Source of the DNA: Allacma fusca | Taxonomy: Eukaryota; Arthropoda; Collembola; Symphypleona; Sminthuridae | Reading direction: 5' to 3' | DNA length: 64,000 bases | Assembly (NCBI GenBank): GCA_947179485.1 | Contig: OX359250.1 | Coordinates: 39,648,783-39,712,782 of the forward strand | Part shown: positions 27,653-37,360 of the stretch, one piece after another | Layout of the letters: every line of letters starts with the position of its first letter | Numbering within the stretch: the stretch's first letter is position 1 | Notes under the pieces: model-generated | Told to the model about the DNA's origin: nothing | Databases searched by the model: none | The model's input: only the letters and a program-made list of their open reading frames with translations | Program-made: the position numbers and the translations under genes

Positions 27653-30600
27653 TCTGATACCTTCAGCTAAGTGAGAAGGAAGTCCTGGGGTTTTGAATGG
27701 CACTCTGTTTGTTGAGAATGTAAGGATTTTATGACCAATGTAAACGATAAAACATAATAGCAAACTGAAATTGATTATTACAAACGAGAGGAAATCATAG
27801 ACATGAATTGCTCCAGTTTATACACCTTGATGTTTTTATGGATGGAGGTTGTCGAGAGGAGAGCTCAAAGTGTGAAGTTGGTCATTTATTAAAGGATATT
27901 ATTCTCGATCTGGAGGACATAACACGTTGAATTATGTCTCCCATCACAAAATTAGATCTCTCTCTTTCATCCCATTTGAATTGGCTCACTGCCCTCGGGT
28001 CGCCCCACAAAATGACTTATACAATTCAACGACTCTTACAGACAGGATTACATATTTTTTTTCTTTACAACTTTTGAAATGATCAGACTCTTCATAATAA
28101 TTCTTTAGTCTAAACTATGATTCTTTCTTCAAACTACTTTTAAGATATTTGATTCTTTCTCCCTTCCAGGCGTTAATGAATCCCGTATTGATGAAATGTT
28201 AAGAGACTCTTCGGATAAATGTTCCGAGCATAGGCGTTGAGCTTTCCGATGTGTGAACTCATTAATTTTACCAACGCATCCGCGATCAATTTACAAATCC
28301 ACAGTCCAACTTGTCACCAAGAGTGGTCCATGAATCTTCTCAAGTAATTCCAGCCGTATAATTTATAATAGCATGGGCTCTTGGGAGATAAGTAAGTACT
28401 CTTGGCTAATATACCTGTTCAGGAATGAATGGGTGTTGGGGGAATGTTCGCAAACTGAAATCTGCCACCGTATTTCTCCCTAGGAGCAATAACATGGTTT
28501 AATGTAATGAGTGTACTTTTTACTCATAAGTTCACACGGGGAATAAGTCCAATTTGAATATCTATACGAGAGACTCTACCTACACCAGCATCTGAAGGCT
28601 TTTTGTGCTCAAATCGTGCAAACACGATGATGACCCTCTCTCATTAAAAGTCCCTCTCAAACTGAAGCCTGACTAATAAAGGCGTGTGAGGAAGAGAGAG
28701 AAAATTCATATCTGCGGGTAGGCAATAAATAAATATTGAGCCCTGGTAGCAATTAATTTATAGAAATGGGTCCAGTTTTTGTGGTTCCTCCTGTTATATT
28801 TTCACCAGCGCTTTCATTTCACGCCGCCAGATTTAAAGCTGGGTGCTGAGCTCGGGGAGTGGGTTCTGTATGAAAAAGTGTACGGACCAAAGTTATGGTC
28901 TGGACTCTCTTCCCTGGTGATTCATGTTAACGAGTGTATTGGATCTTTGGAGGTGATCATCTGTACATAGGCTTCATTGCTCGAGTAATGTGAGGGTGCT
29001 GGGAAGTTGCAAAGGGAATTTTTTGGAGGACTGTGCGGGAATGAGATACTTTATTGCAAGTTATTCTGTGCATGATATACGGTAATGACTTGATCTGACG
29101 GAGGAAATCTCGTTGATTTTCTCACCGGACGAATATTAATCGTCTCATTATGAGATTGCACGGGCTCCTTTACCCCTGTCCCTACTCCCCCAGTGCTGGT
29201 AATAACGACTCAATTATTGAATTATGCTGTCCAAAGCTCAATTTTATTGTCCAGCTCTGGCCTTATTTCCTTCACCCTTTCTCTCTCGGAACTCAGGGCC
29301 CTCTCTACTCTATTTATGACTGAAGCCGAGCACGACGCAGAGATAATACAAAGGCTCAATTGAAGTAATGATCTTCCCGGACCAACTCATAAATATCGAG
29401 ACGTTCGAAAAAAATACTCTCCATCAATTTATGGATGAGTACACACTTGAGCACGAGATTAAGTTGTTAGTCAACTTTTCTCTTGAAATCCTCCTAGTTT
29501 TACTGTCATCATATCCCTTGCATAATTTTCGCTGCTTTTTTGTCCCTCGCCCATATTCCGTCTAACTTGATTACAGATATGCTCTATGAGTGCTGCCTCC
29601 TCTCCTGATACGACCTTTTTTTTTACCCCTTGACTCAATTCAACCCGAATGTCTTGTACACTGCACGTTCCAATCTTTAAGTTGATAAGGACTCCGGACT
29701 CAATCCATAGGGCTGGAGCATTTGGATTCCAAAGTAAATTTTTTTTAATTGGGATGTTTTTTCGCAGAGGAGGACCGACCACTACTCCTCAGCCAGTTTT
29801 TGTTGTTACAAATTTCAAGAGCCAGACTTAAGGATTATGCCCATGTCCATCGTCTCGAGCTCTTTGAACGTGCTAATGGAGCTTGGAATCTGAAAATAAC
29901 TTGATAAAATGTATTAAGCCGTCTGAGGAATTCAACTTTAATTTCAACCTAATCTTATCTTCATTTTTGAGAGTCCAGCTTGACTTTTTACAGGGCAACC
30001 AATGAAGCTGCATCTCTCTTTTGGTGGACAACCGCATTTTCCTTGCATTTCCAGTCTCTTGGAATTAAGATAAAAATTACTGTTTGTTGTTCCTACGGAC
30101 ACTGGCCAACTCTCTGGATGATAACCAGTCCAGGGCTTTGTTGCAACTTACATAACTGTCCCCAACTAATACCTCCACTTATTGCTCCTTCCTCTGGGCA
30201 CAGCAAATTTTATCTCTTGTTTTCTTTTTCCTGTATTGACAGCATCTTGTGTCTTCGATGTAGCACATCGTGTAGAACAATTGCAGGACTATGTCCATCA
30301 TGTACATATGTAGATACACATCCCTTGTCCCCCTGTGTGTGTATGTGCCTGTGTAGTTACATTAGCTATATGCCAATATCTATTGACCATAGGCCCTGGA
30401 TTGATTAAAAATCCTTAACCACCTTACGTACACCCATAACCACAACACTCAGACTACATGCCGTGTAGATATTGTATAGAGTCATACCAAATAATTACTA
30501 AATACCTGTCAATTGAATGTAAGTATGTAAACTGAACTCAGAATCAAACTTTGAAGTAGCCCTGTCCCTTCCATAGATCGTGTTTCTGGACTGCCCGCGG

Positions 30601-31352
30601 CAAATACATTTCCAGCAGAACGTCCCAAAAGTTTAACACTACCAGCAAAAGGGAGTGAGGAAGTGTATGATATTAAAGTTGGTAAATGGCGGACGAGTAC
30701 AGTATAGGTGGAGATAGCACTATGGTACAGGACCATATCTACACTAGAGTAGCAATCCTGTGAGGTCTCTCGAAAATCTATGTAATTACCCAAGTGGACA
30801 ATTGGCAGTTACGGGTGAAATTGGGAGCCTCAACTGGAGTTACGACTACAGGAAGGACTCAGGACAGGACCAAGTGGCAGTTCCCCTCAGGTCCATTGTC
30901 CGAGTCGACTCTGGGATCTCCGGCCCCAATAAGAGAAATCCTGAAAAATCAGTGATATTCAGGGAAAAAATACTATTCTTGGTATTGTCATTGGGAATCA
31001 TGATGGAGGGCCGGCTCCGACTGATTCTGCTCATCCAGAATTAATCTAATAATGGCAATAATGATACGGTCTGTAATAACGAGTTTCCTCCTCGCAGTTG
31101 GGAAAAAGAACTAATCGCAAGTGTAATTTGTAATTTCTAAGCAAACCCCTTTTTCTTTTGAGGTAAACTACACCTGAACACGCTTCTGTTCTTTGGACCC
31201 GCTCTACCTTTTTGTGCCTCTTTGGAAACTATATGACTCAATGCTGGAAGGCACAGGGTATATATGGCATGATGAGTCCCACTTGAAATGGGTAATCTCC
31301 TAATTCCACTGAATCCTCAATTGGTAACAATCACAAAACAGAACCAGTGGTT

Positions 31353-31369
31353 ACACACACACACACACA
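31353..31369. repeat. (AC)n microsatellite
   Basis: AC run of about 8 units, 0.8 kb upstream of the odorant-binding-protein-like gene. Confidence 0.9.
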
Positions 31370-32014
31370 GTTCCAATGCATTAGGGATGAGGAATCTCAA
31401 TAGAGGATTTCCACATTTATTGACAACCATCGAAGAGTACATTTTCCAACCGCAACTTATTCTGTACTATCCCTGGGTCGAAATCTATCTATTTACGACT
31501 CGTAGTATATATTTACCCATTACGTAATTATGTAGATACATGAGAGTATACTCTGTAAATGCGATTTCTACCATGGACTGTTGGAGAGACATGGAGTGAC
31601 GGACGCAGGAAATTAAACGTTGAGTTAGGTTTCATTTACTGAGAAAAATAAATTATTGTTATCAGGAATCAATCCTTTTTCCACTTATTGGATGTATTGT
31701 AGACCTTCAAAGCTTCAGAATAGTAAATCGTAACTTTTCCTGATTGTGAGGAGGGACAAATTACAATAATTTAACAATGGATGGTGACCACACGCAATGC
31801 CAATGTTTTCCAGAGTCCTACAGATTCACACGGACTTTTCTCTTAGAGAAATTGTGTACAGTAGTTGGATTTAAAACTAAATCTGTACTATTTTCTATTG
31901 TGCTTGACGCCAAGCCCTAGTTTTCTGATTCGTTGTAATTCCTTATACAAACTTTATCAATGAAATAATTTGCTCTAATTACTGAAATTCGCATGGGGAA
32001 AATTTATTCATTTG

Positions 32015-32050
32015 TATATAAAATGAATTTCGTAGGTAGAGATTTCAGTG
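32015..32050 (+). promoter_or_regulatory. TATA box plus initiator of the OBP-like gene
   Basis: TATATAAAA at 32015-32023 is followed by TTCAGTG at 32044-32050, whose A at 32047 lies about 32 nt after the first T of the TATA box. TATA at this distance from a TCAGTY initiator is the standard arthropod core-promoter arrangement. It predicts a 5' UTR of about 107 nt before the ATG at 32154. Confidence 0.75.
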
Positions 32051-32153
32051 CGCTTGGAGCTGTCCAGAAGTCAACATTCAGTCACTGAAAATATTTGGAT
32101 TACAAAAAAATATAAACATTACGAATTACGAATACAGGACGAACAGAGGAACC

Positions 32154-33454
32154 ATGAAGTCTTGTATTGGGATTTTGCTCCTGGTCATAGCAATTTCTAA
32201 CGCTGCTGTCCAGCATGGAGGTAATTGATTTTTTTAAAAAATGTTACCACCCGTCAAAATCTTTAAAATTGAAAGACTTTCTTACACGCACAATATAATT
32301 TCATTGGTATTGTTTTCATGTAGTTCACAAAGGATTGAACTGGCCCAGGAGAGGATGGAAAAATCTTCACGTAATTATAAAAATGTTTTAAATAAATTCC
32401 TGTTGGCGTGCTTGTGTGATTTAATTCAGATTTGCATATGCTCCCTGTATTTTTTGGGGTGTTATTAATTTTTGGAAAGGGACGTTTAAAAACGAGGTTT
32501 TTAAATTCTAGGGGAAACCTACGGTGCTAGACGAGGGGCAGTTAAAATGCTTGCAGGTTGCAGACCCAGAATTGAAATTTAAAGCAATGGAAAAATGTGC
32601 GACGGATTTCGGACTTCAATCCGTCCTGTTAAGTTTGGCTCCCAAAGAGGCTGAGCACGAGCACGGTCCGAGTCATGAGGGGAATGTAACGGATGCTCGA
32701 CATTTTGAGACAAAGTTGGAAGAAATTAACGAGGAATTTAAACAACTTGTGGGTAACTCCAGTCATAAAATCCCCGCAGGGGCTTCCCATATCCCGGAGC
32801 TCAGAGTGCCTTTGAAGATCTTCCAATATTCTGTGAGTATATCCTGTAACCAAAGTATGATAGAAAATTTCTACATAAATTAATTCAATCCATGTTGGAA
32901 TAGAATCTTCAGATGTTCAGATTCTAATACATTTTTATTAACAGTGCTTTGGAGCTTGTATTGCCAAAGCTGTGATGGTAAGTTTAACCCAAGTTTTGAA
33001 GTAATTACACCTCAACCAAAGCCATACTATCTAAAAGCAAAAGCAAATTCAGGTCAAAATTTGTAAACTAAACATTTAACACTCCAAAAATCCAGTTCAC
33101 TGAGAACAACACCATTGACAATGACCAGCTCAAGGAGAAGATACAAGCAGTCTCTGAGGATAAGATTTCCGCAGAATTTGCAGAGAAGGTAATTGAAAAC
33201 TGCTACAGTCGAACTGGTCTCAACAGCACTGGAGTTATCGATTTACCCCAAGGAACTTCTAGTAAGTTCATTTATAGTGACTTCAACCCATAAATCCTCC
33301 GGACCTTCGCATGTATCTACCTATCTACTTCATCCAATAATTATCATTATTTTCTTGTACAGTACTTGATGCCGAGAACTGCCGACTTTTGATGAGATTT
33401 TCCATGTGCATTTCCAAGAGTTCTTGGGAATTGTGCAGATATTTGGAGCCATGA
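32154..33454 (+). CDS. Secreted odorant-binding-protein-like protein, six exons, 241 aa
   Basis: Predicted exons are 32154-32220, 32324-32370, 32512-32832, 32945-32977, 33096-33261 and 33363-33454. All introns are GT-AG, 101-141 nt, with compatible phases. The protein starts with a signal peptide (MKSCIGILLLVIAISNAA) and keeps eight cysteines: C51, C67, C146, C150, C192, C218, C227 and C236. C146-X3-C150 (CFGAC) and C227-X8-C236 (CISKSSWELC) are the diagnostic C2-X3-C3 and C5-X8-C6 spacings of the PBP/GOBP family, small helical extracellular carriers of hydrophobic ligands. The stretch between C67 and C146 is longer than in classical members and is acidic and histidine-rich (EAEHEHGPSHEG); the extra cysteines resemble expanded types. 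An alternative start of the mature region skips exon 2 and uses an AG at 32529-32530, also in phase, but that acceptor lacks a pyrimidine tract. Ligand is unknown. Family assignment rests on cysteine spacing, signal peptide and gene structure, without a database search. Confidence 0.8.
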
Positions 33455-33746
33455 ACTTCCGCAAGGCATCCTCAACGGCCCAACAGGAACAGACGTCTTA
33501 ACCTCTTAACACACTTTAATCATCCCTTTGAATCAACGTGTGAAAAATATTATTAACACGTATAGTGTTTCAGTAGTAAATGGTAACTAGGCTAATTAAA
33601 ACTAAACTTGTTTCCACTTTTCTTCTGAGTCTATTCTCTACTCTCAGGGGAAAAAAAACAATCTACATTAATATGATAACCATTCCACACTTTTATGGTC
33701 TATGATTACACTCGACAGATTGAGTCAGTGAAATCAAAAGCGATCA

Positions 33747-33752
33747 AATAAA
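33747..33752 (+). terminator. Candidate poly(A) signal of the OBP-like gene
   Basis: AATAAA about 290 nt after the stop codon. No earlier canonical hexamer was seen in the 3' flank. Confidence 0.45.
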
Positions 33753-33759
33753 ATTTCCT

Positions 33760-35649
33760 CTGCATATTTAACTGTCGAGATTCTAACTATATTTTTCTTA
33801 TTGACTCCTTGCCAGCATCATCAGCGGTGTCTTCATACATCTCAATAACTGGGTCATACATACATACATAGGTGATAATAACACATAAATCGGAAATATT
33901 CTTGCCCTTGTACTCCTCATAAAATACTTTGTACACTGTGTGAGTGTCCGCAGTAATACACTTTAATTATTTCTGTACCGAGAGACACGTAAGGGGTAGT
34001 TGATCTTGGAAAGTGCATTTTTTTCCCCTCCTACTGTATTTTATGGGACCATTTTGGTAGGCTCAATTTAAATAGCCAGCAAAAGAAAAAAATACAAAAA
34101 ATGTGAATGATTGATCGGTGTGCATGTAAACTAAGCTGAAACTGAGCTGGTAATACTAGTTCACTCACACCGTTCAGTTAAATTTCACTGGATACTTATA
34201 TTTTAATGACTCCTATACAATTTACTGACATAACTTTGTTTCAGGGAAATTTCTATAAAAAAAAAGATGTTTTGAGTTGTGATTTTGAACGTGAGACAAA
34301 ATATGATGCTAAAATAACTGCCCGTACTATATAATACAAGAGTACTGTAGTAGATATTGTAACAATTTGTAGTGCAAATAAGGGAATTATTGATACGCTT
34401 GTATTTACTAGTAGGTATAAGATAACCATGTGTGTGTTGCTAATGAGTAAAAAAAAATCTGGACTGTAGTAAGTGGCCATTAATAACAAATGGAGATTTT
34501 GTGAGTTAAGAGGATGCGTTGTCAATCCATAAATTAATTTGAATGGGTCTCAAATGTAAATATGATGGAAGTGGAGATCGATAGAGTATAATCCCATGAG
34601 TCTATTTACTATTCCCCATCCAATCTGACTGACAATATGAGTACCTTTATAGTGTGCCTTGTGTGTATGCAAACGTGAAGGAACCTTGCAGAGCTACATA
34701 TGAGGTATGGAAGCTCTCGAGCTCCTGATCTTACGTTGAGTCCCTCCACACACCACCATCCCTGCACCTTTCATGTACATACATCCTCGTGAGGTATCTC
34801 GTTTGACTGATTGAAACCCACACTGTATATACTCCTGGTTGGAGCTACGATACAGAGAAGGTAAACCTATTAAAAAGAAGTGGAAATTGTGGATGAGATG
34901 AGAAACTCAGCCAGTTTCTTCTGACTTGTCTCCCACTTTGTTCTAAAGGAGAAAAATCTTGGGAGACCTGAGAGCATCAATTCATTCAGGATTACCAACC
35001 TCAGTTTCATTTGCATCATTTAACAGGACAGAGAAAAACAAACGGTGAAGTCTCAAACCTGATTCTCACAGCAGTCTGGACCTCTTAAATAAAATCCATC
35101 ATACTAAATTCTATTTTACGATCCAATTTTCCTACCTTCCAACTCGTCTCTGGGATCCCCCAACACTCTTCAGGCCTCACATGCCTGGTGTCCAAATTGC
35201 ATTATTTCCAAAATTTCAGTTCCAACAGAATGTTCGTCCTCACGATTCCCTCAACCAGTAGTTTGTGTGAGTGCCTTTTCCTCAGAAGACCCGAGAGGAT
35301 TTAAAATTTTTATAGAATCTCAATTCATATTGAAATTCACATCTAGAGAAATTCACATCGTGGAAAATTTTAATAATTATTGCCGTAGACAAATTCAGAA
35401 ATACACGAATTCGCTAGAAACTATAATCCTTTCAAAAAATCTCTGCATCATTCAAGATGATAGTCATCCCCAGAATGTGATCCTGGAAATTACTGAAGGA
35501 ACAATTCAAAAGTCTCTCAAAAAAGTGAGTCTCAGTGGAAGCAGAACGAGACGAGTAGCAAATGTATTTGTCAGAGGGTTGAAGTTCTCGGGCAGAATTG
35601 TCACTTATTTTTCTGTTTACCAACAAAAGTCTCTCAGAGTCTGTCCACT
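33760..35649. other. Non-coding: 3' flank of OBP-like gene and 5' flank of bHLH gene
   Basis: No supported gene. A frame at 35267-35686 overlaps the start of the bHLH exon in another phase and is judged a shadow. The regulatory region of the bHLH gene probably lies here, but no distinct element was recognised. Confidence 0.55.
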
Positions 35650-37036
35650 ATGTTGTGTCAACAGCGACCTCAGGACGGTTACCTGATGGATGAGACTCAG
35701 TGCCAAAGCTATGTGATACCCCTAAATTCGCAAGCCCTGTCAATCCCGAACCGGGTTCAATTGCTCCAAGCGGAAGACCTTCCGAAGCAAAATCATTACA
35801 AAAACCCTCAGTTCATTCGTAATGGATATGAGTCCGTGCCTCAGTCAAATGTCCATTTTACTCATAGTAATGCTCAAAAACCCTCACACTACCACCCAGT
35901 CGTGGACAATTTTGAGGACTACTCCGACGGGTTCTATTCCCCGGCGAGTTCCATAAATTCAGTGAACAACAACTACTGTGCCAGCCTCTGTCAAAGTCCC
36001 GTGACAAATTCAATGTGCTCATCTGTCTCCCCATCCCCATCATTCTCCCCGCAATCACCCTGCTCCACGGACTCCTTCGAAGCTTTCGCATACCGACCGT
36101 ATGAGTTTGAGCGGAAAAACAGTACAAATATTTTTGGTAAAATCCAACCCCAGGATGAATGTTTCAAGGAGATTTCTCCAAGGAGAAGTGCCTTGGAAGA
36201 GCACCCCAAGGAATCCATCCCTGATGAAGACATGACCAACAAGTATTGCAATTTTATTTGTGACCAAACTATAGATAACTTAAGTTGTGCTAATGAAAAG
36301 AAAGTGGATAATGACCAAGCTCCTAGTAGACGTGTACGTCCTCATAGAAACTCCAAGACACAAATAAACAGCCTCCCTGCCCACCAAAATAACTTGGAAA
36401 GTGAAAGCGCCCAAGTATCAGATAACTCCACAGAAGCCAATAAGACTAACAAGACCAGTCCTTGCAGTAGCAGTAGCAGTAGTAGTAAGAAGAGCAAGAA
36501 ACGCGTTGGGAGATCGGTAAATTCCTCTCAGTCATTACAAATTATTTTTACAAATTTTCTGCACCTTCCACAACCTTCCTCACAATAACACAGATAAAAA
36601 GAGTTGTTTTTACGACCCCCCCTTGCAAGCCTGGCTCTGTAATGACCGGTATATTTATATATTTCCATGTCAATGGAGACTCTTGGCTTATTTCCTCAAT
36701 CTGTAAAACATCCACATCTTAGAGATAAGATCCATTGAACACAACTCTATAAAATCATTTGGAAATTTCCGCTCACAAACCTTTTTAACTAATTTCGACA
36801 AGTTTTTAAAAACCTATAAAAATTCAATTTCTCAGGCAAATCCCATTGTCAAGAAAAAACGTCGTCTGGCTGCAAATGCGAGGGAAAGGCAACGGATGAA
36901 TACTTTGAATGGAGCTTTTGAGCGTCTCCGGTCCGTTCTTCCTTCCATGAGTTCAAATCGACAACTCTCCAAATACGAGTGTCTTCAAATGGCTCAAACT
37001 TATATTAATGCTTTGAATGAGCTCATAATCAAATAG
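35650..37036 (+). CDS. ato: Atonal/ATOH1-family bHLH transcription factor, two exons, 355 aa
   Basis: Exon 1 is 35650-36516 (289 codons) and ends at TCG followed by GTAAAT. A 319-nt intron (36517-36835) ends at TTTCTCAG, and exon 2 (36836-37036) encodes 66 residues and TAG; both borders are phase 0. Exon 2 is almost wholly a bHLH domain: basic region [17 protein letters not shown], helix 1 [14 protein letters not shown], and a loop and helix 2 including [18 protein letters not shown]. Basic residues AANARER and the ending [11 protein letters not shown] match the Atonal/ATOH1 group rather than neurogenin or NeuroD. The protein ends three residues after NEL, as is usual in arthropod Atonal proteins. 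Exon 1 is low-complexity (Ser, Pro, Gln and Asn rich, with a Ser run and KKSKKR near its end). Proteins of this group are proneural DNA-binding factors acting with Daughterless/E-proteins on E-boxes. Oddity: cysteine replaces the usual threonine in KYETLQMAQ. Exon 1 alone reads on to a stop at 36588 if unspliced. Start may instead be the ATG 13 codons downstream (DGYLMDETQ). Confidence 0.9.
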
Positions 37037-37057
37037 ATTTTATAGGGGGAAAAAATA

Positions 37058-37220
37058 CTTATTACAAAGGAGAAATACACGTTACAAAATGTCCTAAAGG
37101 AAAAATACACGTTACAAAATATTATAAAGGAAAAACACACGTTATAAAATAATATAAAGGAAAAATGCACATTACAAAATATCATAAAAGAAAAATAGAC
37201 ATTATGAAGAAAAAAATAGA
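37058..37220. repeat. 30-bp minisatellite just after the bHLH stop codon
   Basis: Four consecutive 30-bp units at 37081-37110, 37111-37140, 37141-37170 and 37171-37200, with partial units on both sides. Each unit has the form TTACAAAAT, about six variable bases, then AAAGGAAAAA and a YACACG-like end. It begins about 22 nt after the stop and lies before the candidate poly(A) signal, so it should be in the 3' UTR. A minus-strand frame with repeated CNVYFSF units is an artefact of the 30-bp (10-codon) period. Confidence 0.92.
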
Positions 37221-37354
37221 ATTTATAATTAGGACGTTTGTAGAAAATGAATTTGTTGAAAATCTAAAGTGTTTTATGAATCCCAAGGGTGTAAAGAGCA
37301 ATGTCATTAATTATTACTCCTCCTTGGTTCTTTATGTCTTATATTTTGTCATAC

Positions 37355-37360
37355 AATAAA
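37355..37360 (+). terminator. Candidate poly(A) signal of the bHLH gene
   Basis: AATAAA about 320 nt after the stop codon, downstream of the minisatellite. Confidence 0.5.

Larger units (their letters stand above)
22521..32000. other. Non-coding DNA, no supported gene
   Basis: No open frame here is convincing. Frames at 29471-29782 (minus) and 30760-31044 (plus) have protein-like composition but no recognised family or clear exon borders. Contents are microsatellites and dispersed short palindromes. Confidence 0.55.

Noticed and set aside
29471..29782. 103-codon minus-strand frame with charged, helical-looking residues
   Set aside because: Considered as a transposase helix-turn-helix remnant, but no catalytic or DNA-binding motif could be confirmed and no inverted repeats flank it.
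29980..30408. 142-codon plus-strand frame rich in Cys, Ser and aromatic residues
   Set aside because: No domain, no supporting splice sites or initiation context, composition typical of translated non-coding DNA.
35267..35686. 140-codon frame upstream of and overlapping the bHLH exon
   Set aside because: It overlaps the bHLH start in another phase and shows no family; more likely 5' flank or 5' UTR.
37000..37185. Minus-strand frame with repeated CNVYFSF units
   Set aside because: Created by the 30-bp minisatellite, whose period is a multiple of three.
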